From contig QLIY01000941.1 in assembly GCA_003260075.1 (NCBI GenBank), forward strand, positions 1-64,000: a DNA stretch of 64,000 bases, in the 5' to 3' direction. Shown piece after piece: positions 10,893 to 24,171 of the stretch. The stretch's first letter is position 1, and every line of letters starts with the position of its first letter. The notes below the pieces were generated by a model. That model ran no database searches and was not told the origin of the DNA. It saw only the letters and a list, made by a program, of their open reading frames with translations. Source of the stretch: Phallusia mammillata. Taxonomy: Eukaryota > Chordata > Ascidiacea > Phlebobranchia > Ascidiidae. Both the position numbers and the translations under genes were made by a program.

Positions 10893-12424
10893 AATTGAGG
10901 ACATGTCAACTTCCTGGCCATCATATCAACTTCAACCATCTAAAGCTGGTCGTATGAGGAGATTTAGTGCCACTGTTGTGTCAGCAAATGCTGTGAGTGT
11001 TTGCTCACTGTAATGTTTGCTGTGCCACAGTAGATAATTTGCTGACTTGATAGCTCCCTTGATGCAAACACTCACCATATTTTTGTTTCTTTAACATATT
11101 TTTTTATTTTAGTCGCCTGTGTCTGGCCGATCCAATTCAAGATTAAGACTTCATCAATTAAAAAAAGTAGGTCTTGAAATACAAGTTACTATTACTGTTA
11201 CAAACTTTGAATGTTTTTTACCTCATGTTACAAAATGGGATTGTTAAAAAAGTGTTTAATCACAGGAGGAAAGCCTTGAAGGAATACAAAACAAAGAAGC
11301 TGAACATGAAAGGTATGCTCGCCTCTTATCTCCAAGTTGTTTGTAATGTGAGCCAAATAGGTCTTAGCAGACATTTAGAATTCCATTTAAGTATCTTATG
11401 ACCAGCGGGGGGGGGGGGACTAATACTGGTACAAACTTTGAATGTTTTTTACCTCATGTTACAAAATGGGATTGTTAGGGGGGGGGGCCGAGGATTGGCA
11501 AATAGAAGGAACAGTTGACATAAAAAAATTTGAATTGCCTTTCATACTTACTTAACAAGACTCTAGTGACTTGGTTATGCTTAAACCAAACAAAGTTTTT
11601 TTTGTCATGTCTTTTTTCATTTTAGTTTGAGTACATTTGTTTTCAGGGAAGTGGGGGGGGGGTCGAGGATTGGCAAATAGAAGGAACAGTTGACGTAAAA
11701 ATTTTTGAATTGCCTTTCATACTTACTCAACAAGACTCTTGTGACTTGGTTATGCTTAAACCAAACAAAGTTTTTTTTATCATGTCTTTTTTCATTTTAG
11801 TTTGAGTACATTTGTTTTCAGGGAAGTACAAGCAACAATCCAGATCTCGTCAAACTGCAGTGACTTGTCCCTGGTGAGTAGTGAGGTAGAGTAATACTAA
11901 ACTAACATTTGCCATAAGAACACACAAAGTTAAAACACTTCAGGAAGTATTTTTAATGTTTAGAATTGTGCCTTTGGGCCAATTAATTTCTCATTTTACA
12001 AGCATTAATTGTTATCAAACTACTGATCTTAGATCACTTAGAGCTTTTAAATAATTTAACTCTGAAAAACAGGTGGAATAAGTATGTGGTGTGTGCTTAC
12101 GAAGCCCCTATTGTCCGACTAGTTTTTTGCACTTTCTTACACCGTCAATCTGTTCCACCTTACTTGTTAACCATATTGCTAATATTACTGGGTTAAATCA
12201 CAGTTTGTTCCAATTTTGTCCCTAATTTGTTTTGCAAAGCACAGTTTTTCTGTTTGGCAGTTGGTGTTGGCACAGTTTGGCATAAAAACGTTCGCTTAAA
12301 TAATTACCATTGAATGTAAAAACAAAACTTGATGTGAAAATGTGATTTGACATGACACTCGGATTTGTGTACCATATCGCCCTAGTTTTAGTTTATCCAC
12401 TAGAATCTCTTTGGAACTATTTTT

Positions 12425-12512
<88 letters not shown>

Positions 12513-12716
12513 GTCAGCTGTTGTGTTTTGCTGCTGTGACGTCATACTTATCGGGCATTGCGTCACATCACTCTGTTGCATAGACAAGTTTATTGGCAAT
12601 AGCTGCTGTTCAGGATGTCAACCGAGATATGGAATGTAACCAGGTTTTTTTAAGGTTTGGTTTGGGTCACCGCTAAGGAGTTTTAAGAGACCGCAAGTGT
12701 TTCATTTAAATACCAA

Positions 12717-12791
<75 letters not shown>

Positions 12792-15700
12792 CTTAAAAAA
12801 ACACTGAATGTAACTGTTCGTCATTTAAAATCAAAAGAGTTCATAACCCTAACTTGTTGGACATAGCCAGGCCGAAAAGTTGCACAAACGCCAAATTTTC
12901 AACAGTTTTGAAGGCATTTTTTTATTTATTTTTTTAAAACGGCAATTTTTTCCACGTTCAGTTTCGTTATCTGTAAAGTTAAATTTCCAACCCTAATTAT
13001 TTGTCAAATGTAATTGTACGTGTAGGCAGCGGACGCACCCCAACACAACAACTTTTCGGTAGTTGTCGCAGTTTCCTGTACAATATGTTTACCTGAGCGC
13101 GTGTTGCTGAGTTTCAGTAATGTGTCTAGATGTGAAACGAGACGCTTCGCATACGAACCTCATTACGTGCGGGATAATGCCCGGCCCTTTATCGATGATA
13201 CGACATGTCATACCACGAAGTAATTTCATCAAATAAATTGCCCTATGTACAGACAGTTTTCAGGGCGCAATTTTCTAGTCTTACTGTCGCGAAACACAAC
13301 GTTCCCGAAGTGCTAGGCGTCCTGGTTTATTTTAAAAATTGACATTCATAATCTAAATCTATTTCTATAAACGGGAAACTCACCTATTTTTACGGCCACC
13401 CACGTTTTGACGCTTTTAGCATTTAACTTACTTATCCTGCCTGCATATTCTCGCACCCATATAGGGCGGAGAGCGAAGGAGTAGTTTGGACAGCTGTTTG
13501 AATCAAAGCTTCTCACCGAAAAATCGAATGTCGCCCTCCACGTTGCAAGTGAAAGGACATTTCCCAACCCCAGCTTTAGCCGGTAAAATAAAACACGTTG
13601 TTTTTGCTATCAAGTTGTACATGTTAATATCTTTACTTTGTTTTTCTTGATCCCAACGCACATGTACCTCTCGTACTATGTTGTGTGCTTGCATTGTATT
13701 TCTACAAAAATTGTTTGTTACGTAAGCTTGGATAATGTTTAGCATCTCGGGAGAACCTGAGGCAAATTATCTGACCATAAAACTCTTTGATTTATTAAAT
13801 CGTGTTGTTTTTTCATCTTTAGGGGGTAAATCCTGCCACTCTCGGGCTATTGACTTCAACTTACCCTTTAACCCACTGGGGTCGCTTAGTCCCACCTCTT
13901 CTCACCACCAGCACCCCTCAAACGGTATTCCGTCGCCCCTTACATTCACCCCGTCTCTTAGCCTGTTCAGTTCTTCCCCACTGCCACCGTCGCCCACTCG
14001 AAGTTTATGTGGACCCGGAAAACAGTGTTTTTCACCTTCTATGCAGGTTCCTGTCTCTTTGGCTCGAGCCACGAGTCGTAGTCCCTCGCCAAGTCCCACG
14101 CGACGCGGCTTTGTAACGTAAGTGTGTGTTTTTACTGTCTAATCGAGTAGTTTAATGGCTTTCCTTTAAGCCGGACATGTTGTAATAATACGTCGTGCTC
14201 ATTGAACAGCACAAAATATACACTTAAACTTCAAGAGCGTTTTTTATTTGTGCCTTGCAAAGCCTAGCTTTCTGTGCCTATTTCCCAATGAGCACCTATC
14301 GATTTTGCTGTGCTCTGCGATGCGCATATACAGCTACGTCCTCATTTAATTTTGTGGCGTGATCTGAAACTGCGTTAGGCCGTTTCGGCTTCAGCAAAAA
14401 ACCGCTGTTTTGCCATTTCAGCTAATGTAGACAGTTTTACCATGCTAAATTGATCGTAATATGAGTTTGTTTTTACAGCCGACGACGCAGTCAAAGTCCG
14501 TGCATCATGAGGCCAAGTGCTCTCGGCGCCATCAAGCGAAAATGTGAGTAAAAAACAACACCAGAAAATGTTCCGATAAAGACAAACATCGACGCTTAAA
14601 CCTTTTCAGATGATTCGGACACCGAAGGGAGTTCTCCGAAACGGATATTCGCACCGGCGACTGGTTTGGCTTTGCCCGGTCTTGCTCATGAGCCACCACC
14701 AACAACTGTGAGCGCAAGTTCGCCGGCCTTTCCTCATCGTATGCTGGTCCATCGATCGCACAGGTGCTTAACTGTTCTGAGCCACCCTTCCGTTCGTGTC
14801 AATGCAAACCAATCAGATTGTAAACGGACATGTGTCGTTCCTAACTAATTTAACTTGTCCAGTCGAACCCCAATCGAACGCTGTGCTTTATATTGATTTT
14901 TGCCCGAATTCCTTGTTTTTTTAATGGGAATTTCTCCGGTACTTTTTATCGGCACACTTAGCTATTTGCCATTATCAGGTAAAAAATTGTTTCGGGTCGC
15001 CACAGAATACGAGTTGAAGTCGGGACGAGCGTTTCGGACCAGGCTTGGCCATATTTGTGTTGTAATGTCTACGGTGGTAAATAAGGGCCTAAATCTGGTT
15101 AAAAAATATAGGTTTTGGGAACCCAATTTCGTTCCAGCCTGCACCTATTTATAGAATAGAGTTACTTTAAGACTAATAAAAGCTCAACCATGTATTGTAT
15201 TTGCAAACAGTTTGTCGTCAAGTTCAATGGACAGTTCGGACGCCAGCATCACGCCAAGTCCACCCTTCCATGTACTTCACAGTTTCGCACCTCACCACAC
15301 CAGTCTGGCCGCACAGCGTCATCATCAGCTTTACGTACCACACTCGCCTTCCACTTTAACGTCAACCGCACAGGTACACTACAAAGGTTCATGGTAAACC
15401 AGATGTATTTCTCTCTTAAGTTTGAACCAGCACGACGTTACAGCTGTATTACCATCAAAAGATTATCGTTGAGATACTATTACTTGATTTTCGCTGAGTC
15501 AAGCACCTGCAATCGATCCGTAGTGAGCCGACATTCTTGGCACAGCATAGCCACGAATATGTGATGCATTATAAATGGGTTGCTTCTTACCGGCGTGAAT
15601 GATGTTTGGCACGCATTAAACTGTGTACAGAAGATGGCTACTTATCCCTGTTGACAATGCTTAAAGCGTCTGTTTTTGATATTTTTAAAGTTAAGGGTAT

Positions 15701-16200
15701 TTTCATAGTATTCTAGCCTACAAAAAAACTCTAGCAGCGATATAGATGAGGCTGGCTTAGTGAACAACTTTATGGTTAAAATATGCTCAAACGGCCTGCT
15801 ATAGTTAAAATCCGACTTATGTATTTGTATTGTCATGCAACCAAGTTACATTTCTTTAACCAGCGACTCACAGTATAAGTTCTCTTTCCTTTGGCAGCAA
15901 TTTGATCAGCCCAGTCGACCGCTTTCTCCTGCCAGTTCCACTTGCTCGTCGTCGTCATTGGAGGGAATTCGTGACCTTCAACCCCTAATATCACCAGCTC
16001 ACGCGTTTCAGAACAAAAAGCCACCCAAGGTAGCCACTTACGCATTTGTAACTTATGGTTTCTGAATTGTTGATAGGTGTGTTTAAAATCTACAAACTTG
16101 GTAGGGGTATAATTAATATGTATTGGTTGTGTAAAATTACACTTGTTTGGTATAGGAACGCGACAACACAGTAGGAGTGGGAGACCAAGGTCCGCATTAA
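10893..16200 (+). CDS. PABIR/FAM122 family inhibitor of PP2A-B55, remaining exons
   Basis: Exons 10893-10992, 11113-11166, 11266-11312, 11822-11873, 13823-14117, 14479-14543, 14610-14763, 15211-15373, 15898-16029 and 16156-16200. Family blocks appear in order: RRFSATVV; RLRLHQLKKEESLEGI (in FAM122A the helix that binds B55 and blocks the PP2A site); HEREVQATIQIS; GKQCFSPSMQV; PSPSPTRRGFVT; RRRSQSPCIMRPSALGAIKRK; a Ser-rich LSSSSMDSSDASITPSPP tail; and end VGVGDQGPH. All junctions agree in phase except 11873 to 13823, which needs a missing exon of length 1 mod 3. That region holds two long G runs. PABIR proteins restrain PP2A-B55 at the G2/M and S-phase checkpoints; this is family knowledge. 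Confidence 0.85.
11174..11821. repeat. Allelic duplicates with G spacers in PABIR introns
   Basis: About 11177-11240 recurs after the spacer 11407-11418. About 11488-11652 recurs at about 11663-11828 across 11653-11662. The truncated copy near 11646 gives a false start of the 11822 exon. Spacers: 11407-11418, 11478-11487, 11653-11662. Confidence 0.75.
12427..12511. repeat. Run of 85 G, probable gap filler
   Basis: Uninterrupted G run in a PABIR intron. It creates polyglycine/polyproline reading frames that are not real. Length and purity match the other long runs at 12717, 47625 and 50437. Confidence 0.8.
12641..12806. mobile_element. hAT-type MITE, copy 1
   Basis: Terminal inverted repeats CAGGTTTTTTTAAGGT and ACCTTAAAAAAACACTG, flanked on both sides by the 8-base duplication AATGTAAC (12633-12640 and 12807-12814). 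The centre is replaced by a run of 73 G (12717-12789). It shares an internal stretch (CACCGCTAA, TTTTAAGAGACCGCAAGTGT) with the copy at 23146. An 8-base duplication with CAGTG-type ends is typical of hAT elements. Confidence 0.85.
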
Positions 16201-18191
16201 AGTTCCTTCGCAACTCTACCCGAGCAGTGTTACTCTTCATAGTGGGCACCGCACCGCGGTTTTACAGCAACATTCGATATTTGCAGTCACCCAGGCAAAA
16301 TATGCATATCCACCCAAGTGATAATTGTCTGCTAATTGAACCCCAAAATTTGCAGCAGAACATCAAATCCTAGTGTGTGTGTTTTGGCTTGAGGTGTGTG
16401 CCGAAATATTGCCAACATGTGCTTCGGCACAAACTTGTAAAGTGCGACCATGATTTGGATTTGTATACCGCTTCCACAAGTAGCCTATGCATGCTTGTAG
16501 GAAATGACACCATTCAAACACTGAGAGGCCAATACCACAGAGGAACCTACACGAGGCCGTCCTGCTTTTCTCCTTTTTAAAAATAACTCGGTGGCGTGCA
16601 TTCTTTTCTTGCGGTTACGCCTCGTGCCCAGCGATACAGTGAAGATGCATGGCTGTTTGTAAAAGAACCCGATGTACCCCGTGACTGGCGAAAAACGCCA
16701 TACAAAACCAACCTGAACCGTCAAACGCCTGTTTAATACGACCATGTTTGCTCTTGAAAAGTCGCTTAGGACGTTTAAAGGAATGAAACGCAGACGATTG
16801 CACGTGTTTATTTTTTCATGCATGCATATCGCAGTGGTGGCAAACTGTTATCAAGCGACAAAATGCTCCCAAAATGTAGGTTGTTTTTTAATTAACAAGA
16901 TCTGGGTTGGCCTTTTAATTAACAAGGTGTCAATTGTTATTGAGCGCTGTGCCGGCCTTTTCCTGTTTGCTATTGATCTTTTCGTCACACGATGGCATGT
17001 TCTTTTCATGACCTAATTTTAAACGATCCACCTCGTTTTGCTTTGCGTGTTAACGTGGCTCAATGGCTACTGTTTGCTAGCCAACTATCCCACAAACAGC
17101 TGTAATGTGTTATGTGTGTGAAATGATGGTATTAGCTGACCCATGCATATTGGTCTAACGGTAAATTTTGTTTTTGCTTATTGTAGTTTTTCACTTAGCA
17201 CGCTTGTCACATAAAATATATCTTTATAAATATACATAGCAAGCGCGCATTATAGAGCCTTGTTAATTTTTCACTTTTTAAGTTCACTCTCGTTTTAATT
17301 TGTTGTCACTGTAACGGCGTTCGTTCAAGCTTGTGGTGTAACATTGCGTAATCCATAGAAATATATGTGTCATTCGTTAAGCTTCTGAAGTTCCCTGCAG
17401 TATAAATCAAATGAAAAAACAACAATAACAACAAAGCACTATAGGTTAATGTAGTCAAGCGTATATTCCATAACACTGCATTCTACATACGTAATGTACT
17501 ATAAATACTAAATAGTTTACAATTCCCGATAGGGGTTGATTACATGGTTCTCGAGGCGCATTACATAGGTATGGCAATTATCATGGGACTTTTGCAAGAG
17601 TGCGTTTGTTAACATCTCATCTTTGGGCTGGTGGGACTGTAGTGCGACGTATTCGGATGGAAAGTGAAGGTAAGTCATCTGCTGTTAAGTTACCCACATC
17701 TTCGGTCTCAAGCTTGGGGGCCTACACATTAAAGGAAGAAAGTCATTACAGACAGAAACACTACATATTTGAGGGGACGATATAGGAGCTAATAGGGTGT
17801 GTTATGTAATCAACATGATACAATACAGAAAGATTTAAATTTCTCACCCTGTCGATTTCGTACTTGGGTGTATTAGCACTGGGGGGGGGGGGCCCACATC
17901 TTCGGTCTCAAGCTTGGGGACCTACACATTAAAGGAAGAAAGTCATTACAAACAGAAACACTACATATTTGAGGGGACTATATAGGAGCTAATAGGGTGT
18001 GTTATGTAATCAACATGATACGATAAAGAAAGGTTTAAATTTCTCACCCTGTCGATTTCGTACTTGGGTGTATTAGCACTGGATTTTTTGTGTCGGCTAG
18101 ATTCTCTGTGGGGAATGTATACGTTTTCTGTGCAAAGTTGACTCTGAATTCGCCACTGTAAAAATAAATTGTTAGCGGAAGAAAAAAAGAG
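16201..18191. other. Intergenic, no gene recognised
   Basis: Contains a direct repeat of TTTTAATTAACAAG near 16890-16930 (shared with the 10232 repeat) and an allelic duplicate of about 17690-17880 at about 17893-18080 across the G12 spacer 17881-17892. Open frames here lack homology or splice context. Confidence 0.55.
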
Positions 18192-18208
18192 CGTCCCTGG
18201 GTGGGCTC

Positions 18209-18259
<51 letters not shown>

Positions 18260-18265
18260 AGAGAC
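18192..18265 (-). tRNA. tRNA-Asn (anticodon GTT)
   Basis: 74 bases on the minus strand fold as a standard tRNA. The acceptor stem is GTCTCTG with CAGGGAC. The A box is TGGCGCAATCGG, the anticodon loop CTGTTAA holds GTT, and the T arm is GGTGGTTCGAGCCCACC. The discriminator base is G. A T-rich run (complement of 18178-18189) just downstream is a good RNA polymerase III terminator. The gene lies 22 bases beyond the stop codon of the protein gene ending at 18287, on the same strand. Confidence 0.95.
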
Positions 18266-18286
18266 GTCGGGCTTTCGGCAGCTGAA

Positions 18287-21200
18287 TTATGGTAAAAATA
18301 GCCAAAACCAGCAACGCCTTGGGCAACTGGCTGTATCAAGTTTGTCAAAGCAATACGTTACCTTTGCTTCGCGAGAGGCCTTTCTTGGAACCAAACTCCA
18401 TTCCACCGGATCATCTGCTGCAGCTGAGGACAAACTTTGCTTGTTTTGGTCTTTTTTGTGCGTTTGCTTCGACTGAATTGTACTTTCAGAATCAGAAAGT
18501 TTCATGTTCGTTTTGCGTTCGTCTGTTGACTTCGAATCGCCGCAGTCCAAATGTTTCTTTTCATTTAGGGCCCGAAACTTTTCAAGAAGTTGCTTTTTCT
18601 GTGGCTTGAACGTATGATTTTGTGCCGCTGCGAATTCTTGGTAAGACGGTGAAGCAATTTTGTTGTCTTTGTCCTCTTCCTGCCCATCCGCGCAAACTTG
18701 ACCTTGTAGTGATCGAATTTCACTGACCACGACATAGTCTGCTACAGTTTCGTTAAGGGTTGGTTCATATAGTTTACGAATATTGTACTGTTTCGGAGTA
18801 GACGTGTTAGGGGTGCCATTTTTTGACGCAACTAGGGGAACTTCTTCCACGGTGATGACCTCACCTATAACGTCAACTTCAGAGGCACGGCCGCTTTGGA
18901 AACTAACGTCAAATAGTTTAGGTGCTGGAAAAGCAAAAACATATTTGCAAACAACTTCGTGAGGTGCGGGATATACTGTCACACGACTTACGAAAAATGT
19001 CGGAATCAGATGCATCTCCTGGACTATCCGAAATTGAATTGTTGGTCCTGCAGAAATATAACATTTGTAACATAACATTACGACACGGAAAAAATACTTA
19101 GGACAAGACACGGGTTTACGGAGATGAGGGGGGGGGGTCTGCAGAAATACAACATTTGTAACATAACGACACGGAAAAAATACTTAGGACAAGACACGGG
19201 TTTACGGAGATGAGGGGGGGGGGTTTGAGGCTTGTTTTTCACATGCGTTGTGTGAGGTTTTGGTGTGACATCTTTGGTGTCATTGCGCTCGTTCAAGTGT
19301 CCAGTCAAAAATCGCGAAATGGTATAGGGAACACCTGACTAGGGGGGGGGGAATTACACCTGTTTAGTGGTGATTGAGCGTTTTCTTGCTCTTCGGCAGT
19401 GACACTGCTCTCTTTTAGATGTCCGTTGTAATGTTGAGGATTGTTTTTCAAATGCGTTGTGTGAGGTTTTGGTGTGACATCTTTGGTGCCATTACGCTCG
19501 TCCAAGTGTCCAGTCAAAAATCGCGAAATGGTATAGGGAACACCTGACTAGATTCAAGAATTATTTTGCAACAATAGCACTTTTGTTACAATTTGATACC
19601 TACTTGGCCAGAAAGATCTAGACTGCGATTTAATAATCCCGCTGTCGATTTGACCGAACCTGGATCAAAAAATATTCACATGAAGATTTTCATTCGGACA
19701 ATTGCTACCTAATACTGTTGGTGTATACCTGCGTTGATTTTTATAATTTCGCTGTCTTCGCTGGCAACACACGATTCACACGAGTTTTTGATTTTATGCG
19801 ACTTCTTATTTTGCTGCCCACCGATGACATTTCTGCAATGGACAGGGTACTTTTCATACAAGATGGTTTGGAGGGCATTTCCAATAGTATAATCAATTCT
19901 TGAGAATGCTTAATACCTGTAATGTTTTAAATTTCTGGATTGCATAAACGAATTGTTTTGTGCCATCATACGTTCCCACAATTTCCGCATTTCAAGAATC
20001 TTTTTCAACGTGTCAGGGTCAACAGATGCCCCTAAATGACGAAACGTTTCTTCACTGAAGTGTATTACGAACTATTAATATTTTTATCCGTTTTATTCTG
20101 CTATTCTTATCAGTTCTTTTTTAACATCTTTTATCTTGATTTATTTCCTGCTGTTTAGAACCGATGACGCCATGCTGTATATGGCAAAATCGATGCTAAC
20201 AAGAATTTGCATTACTATATACACAGACCGATTAAAGTGTGCTGTAAGTTACTGCTGAGATACGTTATTAACATGTATGTATATGTTTATTTGCAACCAC
20301 AAAATAATTTGTTTTTTCTCACACGTCAGTACGTTTACGTAATTGCCCTTTAAGCATTTTGGATTACCTTCAGGATTGTCGTCACTGTTCTGGTTACGTG
20401 TCAAGGCATCAATCCTTTTCAACGCCGCATCAGATGACTTTCGCGTCAGACTACCTCTGTGACGTATAAAAATGTTTTTATGTAAAGGAACAATCGAAGT
20501 TAGAGGGGGGGGGGATGACGTGCCAAGGCATCAATCCTTTTCAACGCCGCATCAGATGACTTGCGCGTCAGACTTCCCCTGTGACGTATAAAAATGTTTT
20601 TATGTAAAGGAACAATCGAAGTTAGAGCGATTTTCCTTACTTTCCAACATGTCGAGCTTTTGCATAACGACGGACTCGCGGTCTGAGTCTACGCATCTGT
20701 ATGTCCAATTTCGGTTAATAAAAAATTAGTAAATTCACGTGGATATAAGTTTAGTACGTATATATATATATATATTACCCTGGGGGCTAATTTTCGACTT
20801 CGTCTGGCGGTTGTGCTTGGTACAAATGATGAGTTGCTACTCCACGAGCTATTTGTAGTTGAAGTGCACATTGAAGGACTTGACCGTGTGGGCGAGGAAG
20901 GTCGCCAATCGCTGTCACCTGGAAAACCATGTCAGTACCAAGGTGTTAATCGTCAAGCTTGAATTAGTTAATCCACAATCAAATTTTTGAAACCCCCGCT
21001 TTCAGCGAGTTACTTTCTGCGATTCGAGAAGTCAGTTAAAGCCACGTGGCTTCAGGACTATATGGTGCTTCAGGACTATGTGGTGGAAGTCTATTTGGTG
21101 TGTACTAGTTGATCCTGAGGGTTTGAACACTAGCAAGGCAAACCAATATCATAATACACGCCCAGTTGTATACTGTCTAGATTTCACATGGAAGATATTA

Positions 21201-22728
21201 TTAGGAATGAAATTTGGCGCAGCGTTGTAAAACCGGGCCTGAAATTGGAACTCGAACCCGAAAGTACAAGGCGTTTTAGGGCTGCTTGGTTTTGAAGTCC
21301 AGCAACTAGCCGGTTAGTTTGTTAATCAAACACGTTTTTATAACGAACCTAAGCCCGTACCGATTTTCAACTCTGGTTCGCCACACCTGATTTACTGAGG
21401 GTACCTTTTGGTGATGCTGGCTGAATCACTTTCGGGTTTTCGTGAGCTGTTTCTTGTCGCAAATCCCTTTCCAGGGATGCAAGCTGACGAGTTAATTCCT
21501 GACGTAGACTAAATATTTTAAATAGGGTTATTTGCGTTTTAATAATTTTTAGAGTCTATCGGAATACGACCGTATTACATTGTTTATCTTACCTATACAA
21601 ACGACTGTCGCCACCTGCCTGCACCAGGGACAGCGCCCTCTCGCGGAGAGAATTTAGTTCGTCCTCGGAGCTAGACGGTGAATCAGTGATTCTCTGGAGG
21701 TATATAGGGTGTGCGATGTTTGTTTAACCAAGCCTTTAGTTTTTTTAATATATACCTGTCTGCTTTCGGAAGTACGGTTGTTGTTTGGTGAAATTTTGCG
21801 GCCTTTAAAAATCTCTTTGGGTGAAAATGATGATGATCTTCTTGAATGACGAATTCGTTTCAAACGCTGCATAAAACGTTTGTTTCGTTTATGAATGCAC
21901 ATGTACGTGTTTATTATTAATCTAAAAGACCTTTGAGACTTGGATGTAATACTTACTTTTCTGTCTTTTGGCGACGATCTCATGCGCTTTTTTCTCACTC
22001 TCGATCCACGGTCTGTTTCCTGATTTCTTGCCCAAAAAGTTGAACGCTTATATTTCTCTTGAAACTCTGGTGTCTTCTTTAATTTTAACAACTTCTGTAC
22101 GTCAGAGAATAGCTTTTCATATCGTTCTGCTTGTTCATCTTTGACTCCGTGACGATCGTTCACGAGGGCAGTTACTAGCTTTTCGATTAATGTTCGTTGC
22201 CTGGTAACCGTTTCCCGTAAATCTTCGTACTCGTTGACTTCTTTCGATGTCGGCTTGCTTTGAAACAAATTTTGATACACATCAACATAAGAGCTTTAAA
22301 ACAATTGTCAACAAAAAATATTTTTTTTAAAATCCATGACTGTTCATTTTGTAATCTTACATGTAATGGCAGTCGGTTGTCATCAAAACTGGTTGACGTG
22401 GGGCCGCTTCGTCTTGCTTGCTTATGGTCGCTGGTTTTTGTATTGGTGGCCGTTGTGAAGCTGTTGCTGAACTCGGTTGACAGTACGTTTGTTGATTGAA
22501 GGCTGCCGGAGGGCAAATCGGCCGCCACGGGTGGACGCGATATTGAACGACGCCTTGAGCTGCTTCGGCGTTTATAGGAACAAACTGATTCCGAACCTGA
22601 TTGCCAGAATTGACTTGACAGGGTTGTGCTGGCAGTTCCATTCCAGGCAGTTGTTTGACAGGTGCGTATCTAGCGGATGGAGCTTGACAAAAAATTGGCG
22701 GAAAGGTACTGTTTGATTTCATGATCAA
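18287..22728 (-). CDS. Uncharacterised coiled-coil, Ser/Pro-rich protein
   Basis: Thirteen exons can be joined with every phase in agreement (772 residues): 22728-22361, 22257-21957, 21866-21756, 21693-21593, 21508-21405, 20918-20779, 20696-20641, 20456-20368, 20031-19917, 19659-19604, 19543-19360, 19047-18992 and 18924-18287. The N terminus is Pro/Gln-rich (MIMKSNSTFPPIF). Next is a predicted coiled coil (EYEDLRETVTRQRTLIEKL), then basic RRSSSFSPKE and SR-like parts. A second helical stretch is LRQELTRQLASLERDLRQE, and the C-terminal exon is Lys/Glu-rich. I do not recognise the family. Overall composition suggests a cytoskeletal or centrosomal scaffold, but that is a guess. Several introns contain allelic duplicates with G spacers (19128, 19214, 19342, 20505). 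The reading of the short 20641 exon rests on phase alone. Confidence 0.7.
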
Positions 22729-23145
22729 ACCTTGTATTCCAGAGCAAGCAGTTTGATGGCTGACCGGCTATTAGATACCTTAAGTTTAAAAAATGCACTT
22801 AACTGCTATATCAGCAACAAATGTCAAACAGGAGATTTGATTGTTCCCTTGAACATACTAACAGCTGAATTGCTGTTGAACGAGGCTCATTAGAAACAGT
22901 TTTTGTTTTGTTTGTGACTTGTATTGTGACATAACAGTCACTGAATTGTGGTTCATCAACAGACAAACTAAACTGTTAGTTTTATACGGCCCAGGTTTTA
23001 GGCTAAGAATAAGACAGTTTACACGTGCTTAACCGTGTAATTGCAGGGAAATACTTGACCTATCACTTCCATAAGCCGTGGATAAGGCCATACATTCAAT
23101 AAACCGATTGGCGGTGTTTTGTGACAAAGGTTTTGTATGTCGCAA

Positions 23146-23268
23146 CCAGGGTTTTTTTAGGGTTTGGTTTGGGTGACCGCTAAATAGTTTTAAGAGACCG
23201 CAAGTGTTGGGGGGGGGGTAAAAACTGTAATTGTAGTTGCAAGTCCAACACCTTAAAAAAAACACTGG
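23146..23268. mobile_element. hAT-type MITE, copy 2
   Basis: Same family as 12641-12806: ends CAGGGTTTTTTTAGG and CCTTAAAAAAAACACTG, with exact 8-base duplications GTCGCAAC at 23138-23145 and 23269-23276. The spacer 23209-23218 lies inside it. Confidence 0.88.
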
Positions 23269-24171
23269 TCGCAACTTCGAACGACTGGCTCTTAGGTGTA
23301 AATAATTGATGTCTGTATGTTGCAGTTTACCTTGCAAAGCACTGAAGCCAATGTGCAAATAAAAGCTTATTGTGCATGGTTCGGTAAAAATAGAACAAAC
23401 AGACCTTTTCATTTGTACTGTATCAGTGGTGGCATTCAGACTAGTATATTCAGTACAGCACAAAGTTTTCCATTAAAAGCTTTCACTGATCTCAATGTAT
23501 GTAATGTTTTTTGACTTTTATTTTGTTTATTACATCAGTAATTAGGATTCAGCGCCGTTTTCTCATTTGGTGCAATGCGTCATGAACTGATTGGATTTGG
23601 TAAACTGCGTTGATTCGAGTGGTAACTGGCTGATTAAACCAGTACGCTGATGTCATACTGAGCCCACGTTTACAAATCGTCGCTTCAGGGCGTTATTTGG
23701 TTGATGGGTACAGCGAGATGCTTAACGACCATATTGTTGGGTTCGGTCATTCGGTGTATTGATTATTATTTGTGAATTGTACAGATTGGATGTAAACATA
23801 AGGACAACATTGACCAGTCAGCCCGTGGGGGGGGGGAGTTGAGTTGAGATGCTTAACGACCGTATTGTTGGGTTCGGTTCGGTCATTCGGTGTATTGATT
23901 ATTTGTGAATTGTACAGATTGGATGTAAACATAGGGACAACATTGACCAGTCAGCCCGTAACCAAGTTTTTGACAGGCTGGTTACAATTTTGTGCTGTCG
24001 AGTTCACAGATAAGATTGAATAGATTTTCAAGAGAAAATTGTTTCAAACGCTCTGATTTCAGATTTAGCTAGTTTGATCGTACGGACCGTGAACGACATC
24101 CTATAATAAAACAAAATGCCTCCATTCGCATCAGTTTCGCTATACCTGCATAGTTAATAATTATTTAATCC

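Noticed and set aside
12352-12639. Polyglycine/polyproline open reading frames over G runs (also at 47560-47823 and 50432-50617)
   Set aside because: They are products of the G filler; flanks show no coding signal.
20759-20776. TA dinucleotide run as a regulatory TATA element
   Set aside because: It is a short microsatellite inside an intron.
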